Origin: CAZZIQ01 sp964654355
Lineage (GTDB): Bacteria; Pseudomonadota; Gammaproteobacteria; GCF-002020875
Length of the DNA stretch: 6,957 nt
Assembly (NCBI GenBank): GCA_964654355.1
Contig: CAZZIQ010000053.1
Span: forward strand, 1-6,957
Reading direction: 5' to 3'
Part shown: positions 1-5,534 of the stretch, in pieces
Layout of the letters: each line of letters starts with the position of its first letter
Numbering within the stretch: position 1 is the first letter of the stretch
The notes under the pieces: generated by a model
Databases searched by the model: none
What the model was told of the DNA's origin: nothing
What the model saw: only the letters and a program-made list of their open reading frames with translations
Made by a program: the position numbers and the translations under genes

Positions 1-845
1 TGTTGGAAGTGGCGTTGACCGAACAAGCGGGACGACAGGTCAAGATTCGTGATCAGGTGCGTGGCGATCGTGCACGCTGGCGTGATATGGCTTTGGAGAA
101 TGCGCGACTTGCCTTGCAGCAACGCTTGGCGACCCGGGGCGGGGTGATGGCACGACTGGAAGCCTTGCAAGATCTGCTCGGCATGGATGTTGCGCCAGAA
201 CGGATTGAATGCTTTGACATCAGCCACACCCGCGGCGAAGCGCCGGTGGCGTCATGCGTGGTGTTTGTGCAAGGTGAATCGTTGCGCGCGGATTATCGGC
301 GCTTCAACCTGCGCGATACCAAGCCGGGCGATGACTATGGCGCAATGCGCGAAGCACTGACGCGGCGTTACCAGAAGATTGTCGCTGGCGAAGGCAAGCT
401 GCCCGACTTGTTGTTGATTGATGGTGGTCCGGGTCAACTCAAGCAAGCGGTCGAGGTGCTCGATGAGTTGGGGGTGCAGGGTGTGATGCTCATTGGTGTC
501 GCCAAGGGCGAGGGGCGTAAGGCCGGGCTAGAGACCTTGCATCGTGTGGGTGCGCCACCCTTGCAAAATCTCGGCCACACCGCAGCGTTGAATCTGATCT
601 TGCAGGTGCGGGATGAAGCGCATCGATTTGCGATAACGGGCCATCGTGGGCGGCGTGAAAAAGCGCGGCGTGAATCTGCATTGGAAGAAATTCCTGGCAT
701 TGGTGCCAAGCGCCGCCAGCAGTTGTATCAACAGTTCGGTGGTCTGCAAGAAATTCGTCGTGCCGGGGTAGAGGATCTGGCGCGCGTGCCCGGCATCAGT
801 CGTGCGTTGGCACAAAAGATTTATGACCACTTTCATGCCGGATAG
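1..845 (+). CDS. uvrC: UvrABC excinuclease subunit C, C-terminal part (5' end outside window)
   Basis: Partial gene: the reading frame is open from the left edge (first full codon at 3) to TAG at 843-845, giving about 281 of the roughly 600 residues usual for UvrC. UvrC makes both incisions around a lesion held by UvrB in nucleotide excision repair. The 5'-incision RNase H-like domain is here: CFDISH (Asp at about fragment residue 72), GDDYGAM (about 110), LLLIDGGPGQL (Asp about 140) and RDEAHRFA (His about 207) match the known catalytic positions of the family. Residues 225-280 form the tandem helix-hairpin-helix DNA-binding tail (EIPGIGAKRRQQL, ARVPGISRALA). The N-terminal GIY-YIG nuclease and the UvrB-binding UVR segment would lie upstream. 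pgsA follows after 46 bases with no terminator, so the two are probably co-transcribed, as in enterobacteria. Identification is very secure. Confidence 0.97.
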   Translation, partial: LEVALTEQAGRQVKIRDQVRGDRARWRDMALENARLALQQRLATRGGVMARLEALQDLLGMDVAPERIECFDISHTRGEAPVASCVVFVQGESLRADYRRFNLRDTKPGDDYGAMREALTRRYQKIVAGEGKLPDLLLIDGGPGQLKQAVEVLDELGVQGVMLIGVAKGEGRKAGLETLHRVGAPPLQNLGHTAALNLILQVRDEAHRFAITGHRGRREKARRESALEEIPGIGAKRRQQLYQQFGGLQEIRRAGVEDLARVPGISRALAQKIYDHFHAG

Positions 846-891
846 TCGCGGGCCGCTTGGCAGTACGCAGACAAGCCCCTACAGTGCACGC

Positions 892-1473
892 ATGATGACC
901 ATTCCTACTCAGCTCACTTTGATGCGCATCGCGCTGATTCCGGTGCTCGGCGTGTTCTTTTACTTGCCGTTAGCGAGCGCGCGTTGGATTGCGGCGGGGA
1001 TCTTTGTCTTGGCTGCACTGACGGATTGGTTGGATGGATACCTTGCGCGCAAGTGGCAGCAGACTTCTGACTTCGGTGCGTTCCTTGATCCCGTTGCCGA
1101 TAAGCTCATGGTCGCGGTGGTCTTGGTGTTGATCGTAGGCGAGAGCCAGGCGCGTGTGCAGCCCTCCGGTGCGTGGCTTGCGATTCCAGCTGCGGTGATT
1201 GTTGGTCGAGAGCTGATGGTCTCTGCATTGCGCGAGTGGATGGCGGAGATTGGTAAGCGCGCGACGGTTGCGGTGTCGATGGTGGGCAAGGTCAAAACAA
1301 CCTTGCAAATGATCGCGATTACCCTGCTGCTTGTGCGCGACCCAATTGCTGAATTCCCCACGCATTTGGTGGGCGTAGTGCTGTTGTATGTAGCCGCCGC
1401 ATTGACCTTGTGGTCGATGGTGGTCTATCTGCGTGCGGCGTGGCCGAGCCTGCGCGCCAGCGAAAACCCCTAA
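892..1473 (+). CDS. pgsA: CDP-diacylglycerol--glycerol-3-phosphate 3-phosphatidyltransferase
   Basis: Inner-membrane enzyme that joins CDP-diacylglycerol and glycerol-3-phosphate to make phosphatidylglycerol phosphate, the committed step to phosphatidylglycerol and cardiolipin. From the chosen ATG at 892 it is 193 residues, close to the family size of about 180-190. The complete CDP-alcohol phosphotransferase signature is visible: D45, D48, G49, A52, R53, then eight residues to G62, D66 and D70. The N-terminal IPTQLTLMRIALIPVLG is the usual PgsA opening. Hydrophobic stretches fit several membrane helices (about residues 12-25, 30-45, 70-85, 98-110, 135-148, 158-180). Start choice: 892 or the adjacent ATG at 895 puts the family N-terminus first. 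An in-frame ATG at 835, inside the uvrC stop region, would add 19 residues with no family character. No strong ribosome site precedes 892, which suggests coupling to uvrC. Confidence 0.95.
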   Translation: MMTIPTQLTLMRIALIPVLGVFFYLPLASARWIAAGIFVLAALTDWLDGYLARKWQQTSDFGAFLDPVADKLMVAVVLVLIVGESQARVQPSGAWLAIPAAVIVGRELMVSALREWMAEIGKRATVAVSMVGKVKTTLQMIAITLLLVRDPIAEFPTHLVGVVLLYVAAALTLWSMVVYLRAAWPSLRASENP

Positions 1474-1499
1474 TCGTCCGAAAAGCCCTGTCCGGCTTA

Positions 1500-1527
1500 T
1501 TGACATGCCCGGGTCCGCCGCTAGAAT
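1500..1527 (+). promoter_or_regulatory. Sigma70 promoter of the tRNA-Gly/tRNA-Cys unit with G+C-rich discriminator
   Basis: A perfect TTGACA (1500-1505) is followed by a 16-base spacer and TAGAAT (1522-1527). Transcription would begin near 1534, leaving only about six bases before the mature 5' end of tRNA-Gly at 1540. The stretch between the -10 box and the start is almost all G and C (GGCGAGCCC from 1528). Such discriminators are known from stable-RNA promoters under ppGpp/DksA control, so growth-rate and stringent regulation is inferred. It lies in the 66-base gap after pgsA, so the tRNAs need not depend on transcription from uvrC. Confidence 0.8.
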
Positions 1528-1539
1528 GGCGAGCCCTAC

Positions 1540-1615
<76 letters not shown>

Positions 1616-1626
1616 GTTTGAAATCG

Positions 1627-1652
1627 AAGAGCCTGTACCCACAGGCTCTTTT
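1627..1652 (+). terminator. Hairpin with short T-run between tRNA-Gly and tRNA-Cys
   Basis: Ten-base arms 1627-1636 and 1641-1650 (AAGAGCCTGT / ACAGGCTCTT) enclose the loop ACCC, followed by TT. The shape is that of an intrinsic terminator, but it stands 12 bases after tRNA-Gly and 14 bases before tRNA-Cys, and I see no good promoter after it. It is therefore probably a partial terminator, or a processing element that tRNA-Cys transcription must pass. Confidence 0.65.
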
Positions 1653-1665
1653 GTTATCCGAGTTT

Positions 1666-1739
1666 GGCTGGGTGGCAGAGTGGTTATGCAGCGGCCTGCA
1701 AAGCCGTGGACGCCGGTTCGATTCCGACCCCAGCCTCCA
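1666..1739 (+). tRNA. tRNA-Cys (anticodon GCA)
   Basis: A 74-base tRNA with encoded CCA (1737-1739). Acceptor arms 1666-1672 and 1729-1735 pair fully. The anticodon stem GCGGC/GCCGT holds loop CTGCAAA with anticodon GCA at 1698-1700, and the T loop is TTCGATT (1717-1723). The D stem GCA/TGC is short, and the discriminator U at 1736 is the known cysteine identity base. The second base pair of the T stem is a C-A mismatch (1713 with 1727). It matches cysT of the E. coli glyW-cysT-leuZ operon; no tRNA-Leu follows here. Confidence 0.95.
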
Positions 1740-1742
1740 AAC

Positions 1743-1778
1743 AAAAAGGCTCCTCAGTTGAGGAGCCTTTTTTATTTA
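1743..1778 (+). terminator. Strong intrinsic terminator of the tRNA operon
   Basis: The stem AAAAAGGCTCCTCA (1743-1756) pairs with TGAGGAGCCTTTTT (1759-1772). The practical loop is AGTT and a long T-rich tail runs to 1778. It starts four bases after the CCA of tRNA-Cys, so it closes the operon. Because both sides carry A- or T-runs it could also act on leftward transcription. Confidence 0.9.
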
Positions 1779-1849
1779 TTTTCAGGCCAACTCTTTGATA
1801 GTCTTATTGGATGTCTTAGTGTCACGTTGTGGTATGAAAGGGAGTAATG

Positions 1850-2308
1850 ATGATCAAAGTGATCGGAGGATCTTTTGGAACAGATTGTTCTCTTGGTCTG
1901 TCCAAGGACATGAGCACTCTAAAAATCATTGGTAAGACTTCAGTATCCTACCCAGCATCAGATGTGCTCGATCTTGAATCCACTACTTCAACCGAGCCAT
2001 TCTTCTCGGTAAAAACATTTCTTATTTCCTGGGTGATCTGGGGCGCGCTTTTGGGCCTTGGCTCTTCGTGGCTATTGGGTAATGAGTTCGGGGTGATCGG
2101 TGTCGTTCTAGCGCTTGCAATATCCATTGTCTGGGGCAGAACCAAGCGGATTATTTATTTATCTACTTTTCACTTTGCAGATGGAAAGACGCTTAAAGTT
2201 CAGTACCACATGGGGGCTTTGCGCCCATATCAACGTTTTCTTGAAAGAGGGGCGCTTGATCGTAAAGCCCTTGCTGAGGGCCTAAGTGGCGGAGAGGGAG
2301 GGATTTGA
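1850..2308 (+). CDS. Hypothetical small membrane protein, two transmembrane segments
   Basis: A 152-residue protein that I cannot name. The N-terminal half (residues 1-50) looks beta-rich and starts IKVIGGSFG. Two hydrophobic segments follow (about 56-75 and 79-96) with a short turn, forming a likely membrane hairpin, then a basic RTKR, a strand-like YLSTFHFADGKTLKVQ, and a helical charged tail. The layout of soluble domain, membrane hairpin and 'ADGK' strand pair resembles many unnamed bacterial small membrane proteins. This is recollection of a pattern, not a match. Start: two adjacent ATGs at 1847 and 1850; GGAG at 1841-1844 is two bases from the first and five from the second, so 1850 is preferred. 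The last seven residues and the stop are antisense to the 3' end of tRNA-Ser. Base composition is A+T-richer than the flanking housekeeping genes. No convincing promoter was found in 1779-1846. Confidence 0.7.
   Translation: MIKVIGGSFGTDCSLGLSKDMSTLKIIGKTSVSYPASDVLDLESTTSTEPFFSVKTFLISWVIWGALLGLGSSWLLGNEFGVIGVVLALAISIVWGRTKRIIYLSTFHFADGKTLKVQYHMGALRPYQRFLERGALDRKALAEGLSGGEGGI
2264..2282 (-). terminator. Weak hairpin after tRNA-Ser, possible terminator
   Basis: Read on the minus strand, GGCCCT and AGGGCT (2282-2277 and 2271-2266) form a six-pair stem with one G-U around loop CAGCA, followed by only two T. It begins four bases after the tRNA-Ser CCA, the right place for a terminator, but it is short and lies inside the coding end of the gene at 1850-2308, so the call is tentative. 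Confidence 0.35.
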
Positions 2309-2376
2309 ACCCTCGGTGGAGTTACCCCCACAACGGTTTTCGAGACCGTCCCGTTCAGCCGCTCCGGCACCTCTCC
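2287..2376 (-). tRNA. tRNA-Ser (anticodon CGA)
   Basis: A 90-base class II tRNA on the minus strand. Acceptor arms GGAGAGG (2376-2370) and CCTCTCC (2297-2291) pair fully. The anticodon stem ACGGT/ACCGT carries loop CTCGAAA with CGA at 2342-2340. A long variable arm follows (GGGGGTAACTCC core), then a T arm with loop TTCAAAT, discriminator G at 2290 and encoded CCA at 2289-2287. It decodes UCG. It has its own promoter to the right and converges on the small membrane-protein gene, whose last codons it overlaps in antisense. Confidence 0.96.
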
Positions 2377-2380
2377 GAAT

Positions 2381-2401
2381 TTCGGCGCTGAATTCGCCGA
2401 A
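2381..2401 (-). repeat. Seven-base inverted repeat in the tRNA-Ser leader
   Basis: TTCGGCG (2381-2387) and CGCCGAA (2395-2401) are perfect inverted copies around CTGAATT. Given the promoter at 2407-2434, transcription would start near 2400, so the hairpin would occupy nearly all of the short leader before the tRNA 5' end at 2376. It could be an operator at the start site or a guide for 5' processing; neither is shown. Confidence 0.5.
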
Positions 2402-2406
2402 CGCGC

Positions 2407-2434
2407 ATTTTACGGACTGGCTAGGTGCTGACAA
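2407..2434 (-). promoter_or_regulatory. Sigma70 promoter of tRNA-Ser
   Basis: On the minus strand, TTGTCA (2434-2429) and TAAAAT (2412-2407) are separated by 16 bases, each one mismatch from consensus. The downstream bases are rich in G and C (GCGCGTTCGGCG), as in stable-RNA promoters. The predicted start is about 24 bases before the mature tRNA 5' end. Confidence 0.7.
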
Positions 2435-2467
2435 TGCCCATGCGCATGAACTTTGGTAGGATTCCCG

Positions 2468-2508
2468 TGTCCGAACGGACAATCTTTGGGTTTAACTCGC
2501 TTGGGTTT
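2468..2508 (+). promoter_or_regulatory. Repeats upstream of the 62-residue gene, possible operator
   Basis: Two patterns lie within 55 bases of the ATG at 2522. One is an inverted repeat TGTCCG-AA-CGGACA (2468-2481). The other is a direct repeat TTGGGTTT at 2486-2493 and 2501-2508, 15 bases apart. I do not see a clean -35/-10 pair here. These may be protein-binding sites or chance; the rest of 2435-2521 shows nothing else. Confidence 0.3.
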
Positions 2509-2521
2509 TGACCAGAACGGC

Positions 2522-2710
2522 ATGGAATATTCAAACGATCCTTTTGCAAAAGATCCTTTAAAAGATCCTTGGGAAGATGTCTTTCGCGCTTGGCCAATTG
2601 AAGAATTGCGCGCATTTCTTGATGAATGTCGCAGTGAATTAAAAAGCCGAGAGCGGCATAAAAAAGACGCGTTGTTTGACGAAATTTTTCGTCTCGCAGA
2701 AAAGACCTAA
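2522..2710 (+). CDS. Small helical hypothetical protein (62 residues), H-NS-like N-terminal type possible
   Basis: A short charged protein that I cannot assign firmly. It opens with an acidic DPFAKDPLKDPWEDVF stretch, built on three GATCCTT copies in the DNA, followed by an unbroken amphipathic helical region from about residue 27 (PIEELRAFLDECRSEL, then KSRERHKKDALFDEIFRLAEK). This resembles the N-terminal oligomerisation part of H-NS/HvrA-like proteins, but there is no DNA-binding tail because queG comes next; the likeness is an impression and could be generic coiled coil. The ATG at 2522 is preferred. The frame is open back to a TTG at 2453, but those codons read through the repeat region. 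No clear ribosome site precedes 2522. The segment is among the most A+T-rich of the window. Its stop lies nine bases from the queG stop on the opposite strand, with no terminator between them. Confidence 0.6.
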   Translation: MEYSNDPFAKDPLKDPWEDVFRAWPIEELRAFLDECRSELKSRERHKKDALFDEIFRLAEKT

Positions 2711-2719
2711 TCCCATTTT

Positions 2720-3823
2720 TTAAATCGTGTTTTGAATGGCGCTGCGCGTCAGGGTTTGTTGCGCGAGCGCCCAGTCAATGTGTTCGTCCACGAGAGGGTC
2801 AATTCGACCGCGGCGCGCACGCAGGGCTTCGACAATCGTCGCATCGTATTCGGCATTGCCCAAGGCCACTGCGAGATTGCGCATCCAACGCACATAGCCG
2901 AGGCGGCGCAGCGCTGAGCCTTCGCTCTTGCGCAGAAACTCGGCCTCATCCCAAGCGAACAGTTCTAACAAACTTGCTTGATCGAGGTTGTGACGCGGTA
3001 AGAAGTCTGCCTCACGTGTGTATTGGGTAAACCGATTCCACGGGCAGACCAGTTGGCAGTCATCACAGCCATACACACGGTTGCCGATGGGTTTGCGGAA
3101 GGCTTCTGGGATTGCGCCATGCAGTTCGATGGTGAGGTAGGAGATGCAGCGCCGTGCGTCCAACTGATAGGGCGCAATGATGGCTTGTGTTGGGCAGACA
3201 TCGATGCAGCGTGTGCAGGTGCCGCAGTGATCATCTTGTGTTTCAGTCGGGCTGAGTTCGAGGTCGGTGAGCAGAACGCCCAAGAAAAACCATGAGCCGG
3301 TCTCGCGCTCGATGAGGTTGGTGTGTTTCCCAATCCAACCCAAACCGGATTCGGCTGCCAGCGCTTTTTCCATTACCGGGCCGCTGTCGACGAAGACGCG
3401 ATGACCGAAACGACCGATCGAGGCTTGGATGCGGTCGGCGAGTTGTTGTAGGCGTTTGCGCAACACCTTGTGATAGTCGCGTCCGAGCGCATAGCGACTC
3501 ACATACGCGCGGGCAGGGTCTTCGAGGGTGGCTTCGGCGCTAGCGAGCGCGGGCGGGGCATAGTCCATGCGCACGACCAGAATGCTTTTGGTGCCTGGGA
3601 CAATGGCGGCAGGCTGGCTGCGATCGGCGCCATAGCGCTGCATGAAGCCCATTTCGCCATGATGACCGGCTTGCAGCCACGCCTCTAAGCGCTCGGCATG
3701 AATGCCCAGCTCAGGGCTGGCGATGCTGCAATCGGAAAAGCCCAATTCCTGCGCCCAGCGCCGCAAATCCGCCAGTGTAGGCAGTGCGTTTGGGCTCGGC
3801 TTGTGATCTGCGGGCTGGGTCAA
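2720..3823 (-). CDS. queG: Epoxyqueuosine reductase QueG
   Basis: A cobalamin-dependent [4Fe-4S] enzyme that reduces epoxyqueuosine to queuosine in the anticodon of tRNA-Tyr, -His, -Asn and -Asp; cytoplasmic. It has 367 residues, the usual length. Visible: the N-terminal cobalamin-binding part with VDSGPVMEKALAAESGLGWIGK (D146 at the position of the family's catalytic Asp), the first ferredoxin-type cluster at C200, C203, C206 and C210 (CGTCTRCIDVCP), and the second at C253, C256 and C260 (GCDDCQLVCPWN) with C226 available as a further ligand. A HEAT-like helical tail (residues about 285-355) should hold the tRNA. The start is a TTG at 3823: the frame closes upstream at a TGA and no ATG lies before the conserved LADLRRWAQELGF. 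It diverges from tsaE with 38 bases between starts. In E. coli queG also diverges from this cluster, but nnr comes first there. Confidence 0.95.
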   Translation of the reverse strand: MTQPADHKPSPNALPTLADLRRWAQELGFSDCSIASPELGIHAERLEAWLQAGHHGEMGFMQRYGADRSQPAAIVPGTKSILVVRMDYAPPALASAEATLEDPARAYVSRYALGRDYHKVLRKRLQQLADRIQASIGRFGHRVFVDSGPVMEKALAAESGLGWIGKHTNLIERETGSWFFLGVLLTDLELSPTETQDDHCGTCTRCIDVCPTQAIIAPYQLDARRCISYLTIELHGAIPEAFRKPIGNRVYGCDDCQLVCPWNRFTQYTREADFLPRHNLDQASLLELFAWDEAEFLRKSEGSALRRLGYVRWMRNLAVALGNAEYDATIVEALRARRGRIDPLVDEHIDWALAQQTLTRSAIQNTI

Positions 3824-3829
3824 GACAAT
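3801..3829 (+). promoter_or_regulatory. Possible promoter for tsaE-amidase-mutL
   Basis: TTGTGA (3801-3806), a 17-base spacer and GACAAT (3824-3829) each match four of six consensus bases. The start would fall near 3836, just before the purine-rich AAGGAAGG at 3841-3848. The site lies inside the 5' end of queG on the other strand, so the two transcription units would overlap at their starts. Moderate to weak evidence. Confidence 0.3.
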
Positions 3830-3861
3830 GTTCGGCTTTCAAGGAAGGTTTGGATTCTCGC

Positions 3862-4395
3862 ATGATCAACCCGCAGGACGCGGAAAATTCCCACGGCGCG
3901 CGCGCCACAGCCGAGCTTGCGCTGCATCTGGCGGATGCGGCAGCGACGGAACGTCTCGGTGCGGCGATTGGCCTTGCGGCGATCGAGAACGCGGCTGCGA
4001 AAGCGGGGCTCATCTTTCTGGAAGGCAATCTCGGTGCGGGTAAGACCACGCTGACGCGCGGCTTGTTGCATGCGCTCGGTCATGTCGGCACGGTGCGCAG
4101 TCCAACCTACACCTTGGTGGAAACCTATCCGCTTAGCGATGTCCCTGTCGCGCGCGTCGCGCATTTCGATTTGTACCGCCTGTGCAGTCCGGAAGAGCTG
4201 GAAGACATGGGCTTTCGTGATTACCTCGATGACAGTCTGGTCTTGATTGAATGGCCGGAGAAAGGTGCGGGTGCTTTGCCAGTGCCGGATCTCAATCTGC
4301 GTTTCGCAATTACCCATGAGGCGCGTGATGTGCTGTTGTCCGGGCGGGCGGATTGGATTGCGAAGATTCGTGCGGCATGGGAGCAAGACGCATGA
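3862..4395 (+). CDS. tsaE: tRNA threonylcarbamoyladenosine biosynthesis ATPase TsaE
   Basis: P-loop ATPase of the TsaBDE complex, which makes t6A at position 37 of ANN-decoding tRNAs; cytoplasmic and normally essential. From ATG 3862 it is 177 residues, about 20 longer than the E. coli protein, the excess lying at the N-terminus. Walker A is GNLGAGKTT (55-63), followed by the family blocks SPTYTLVE (80-87), HFDLYRL (101-107) with D103, LEDMGFRDY (113-121) and LIEWPEKG (128-135). Start choice: ATG 3862 stands 13 bases after AAGGAAGG, which is far. An in-frame TTG at 3850 lies very close to it and would add four residues, so either is possible. The stop TGA (4393-4395) overlaps the ATG of the amidase, indicating coupled translation. 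Confidence 0.95.
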   Translation: MINPQDAENSHGARATAELALHLADAAATERLGAAIGLAAIENAAAKAGLIFLEGNLGAGKTTLTRGLLHALGHVGTVRSPTYTLVETYPLSDVPVARVAHFDLYRLCSPEELEDMGFRDYLDDSLVLIEWPEKGAGALPVPDLNLRFAITHEARDVLLSGRADWIAKIRAAWEQDA

Positions 4396-5528
4396 AGCGG
4401 CGTCAGTTTTTGCAAGCCTGTGGATTGCTTCCGTTTGCGGCACTGTTATCCAAGCCTGCACGTGCCGCCGATACCTTGGTGTTTGGCTTGCGTTTGTGGC
4501 CCGCACCCGATCACACGCGTTTGGTGTTGGATCTTTCGGGCCCGGTCGAATACCGGATTGATCAAGCGGCGCGCGCGCTGACCCTGTTTTTACCGAATGC
4601 CGATAGCTTTTTGGCCTTGGATGCGGAGTTGCCGGAAGATCCGCGCCTGCGCAGCGTTCATGGCAAAACCAGTACGCAAGGTCTGGCGCTCACCCTGAAG
4701 TTGGAATCTGAGGTGCGCCCGGAAGCCTTTCTGTTGATCCCAGAAGGGGAGTTTGGTCATCGTTTGGTGTTGGATTTGTACGGCAAGGCGGCTGAGCAAG
4801 AAGAGCCTGCGCCGAAATCGACACCGAGCAAAAAGCGCACGATTCGAGTTGCGATTGATGCGGGTCATGGTGGTGAAGATCCGGGTGCGATTGGTGCGAA
4901 GAAGACACGAGAGAAAGACATCGTGTTGTCGATTGCCAAGCGCGTCGCCAAGCGGATGAATGCCTTGCCGGGTTATGAGGCGCGCTTGATTCGTAGTGGC
5001 GACTATTACATTTCTCTCGGTGGGCGCATGCGCAAAGCGCGCCAGCTGAATGCAGATCTATTTGTTTCTGTGCATGCCGATGCCTTTACCAATTCCAAAG
5101 CACGCGGCGCCTCAGTCTTCATTCTTTCTGAGAAAGGTAAGTCGAGTTCTTCCTTTGCGCGCTGGATGGCAGAGCACGAAAATCGAGCAGATGCAATTGG
5201 TGGCGTGAATCGCGAGCGTGACAGTCAACTCGATCGTGTGTTGTATGACATGGAAACCACCGCCAATAAGGTGGCTAATCAGAGCTTAGGTGGTTTTCTT
5301 GTGCATGAGCTGGAGAAGGTGGCGCGCTTGCATGGCAAGAAACAAGTCCAGCGTGCACGCTTCGCAGTATTGAAGTCCGCCACAATCCCATCGGCTTTGG
5401 TCGAAACCGGCTTTATTACCAATCGAGAGGAAGAACAAAAGCTACGCACCCGTGCACATCAAGAAAAGATTGCAGCGGCATTAACCCAAGGCATTCAAAA
5501 CTTCTTTAAGAAGCACCCCATCGGATAG
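4392..5528 (+). CDS. amiC: N-acetylmuramoyl-L-alanine amidase, AmiC type, Tat-exported
   Basis: A periplasmic zinc amidase that cuts the bond between N-acetylmuramic acid and L-alanine in peptidoglycan, mainly during daughter-cell separation. It has 378 residues. The N-terminus MKRRQFLQACGLL, with cleavage likely after ARA (residue 25), is a twin-arginine signal. An AMIN domain (about 28-130) for septal targeting follows, then a charged linker (133-150) and the Amidase_3 domain: zinc ligands H159 (DAGHGG), E174 (REKD) and H228 (SVHAD), catalytic E338 (LVETGFI). The insert at about 245-320 corresponds to the inhibitory helix region which EnvC/NlpD-type activators relieve in E. coli. There is no LysM tail after the catalytic domain. 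The start ATG 4392 overlaps the tsaE stop, with GGGAG at 4379-4383 eight bases before it; an upstream in-frame start at 4353 would hide the signal. amiB or amiC naming is a matter of convention; the Tat signal favours amiC. Confidence 0.93.
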   Translation: MKRRQFLQACGLLPFAALLSKPARAADTLVFGLRLWPAPDHTRLVLDLSGPVEYRIDQAARALTLFLPNADSFLALDAELPEDPRLRSVHGKTSTQGLALTLKLESEVRPEAFLLIPEGEFGHRLVLDLYGKAAEQEEPAPKSTPSKKRTIRVAIDAGHGGEDPGAIGAKKTREKDIVLSIAKRVAKRMNALPGYEARLIRSGDYYISLGGRMRKARQLNADLFVSVHADAFTNSKARGASVFILSEKGKSSSSFARWMAEHENRADAIGGVNRERDSQLDRVLYDMETTANKVANQSLGGFLVHELEKVARLHGKKQVQRARFAVLKSATIPSALVETGFITNREEEQKLRTRAHQEKIAAALTQGIQNFFKKHPIG

Positions 5529-5534
5529 TTCGTT

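Noticed and set aside
802..891. Longer pgsA start inside uvrC
   Set aside because: The extra 30 residues precede the usual PgsA N-terminus and come from the uvrC end read in another frame.
2287..2376. tRNA-Ser as an attachment site with a duplicated 3' end
   Set aside because: I looked for a second copy of the T-arm and acceptor end within the window and found none, nor any integrase gene.
2453..2521. N-terminal extension of the small protein from a TTG
   Set aside because: The added 23 codons cover the inverted and direct repeats and have no helical or acidic character like the rest; ATG 2522 is simpler.
3820..4506. 228-codon minus-strand frame opposite tsaE
   Set aside because: It is antisense to a full set of TsaE motifs and to the amidase signal region, and shows no family features.
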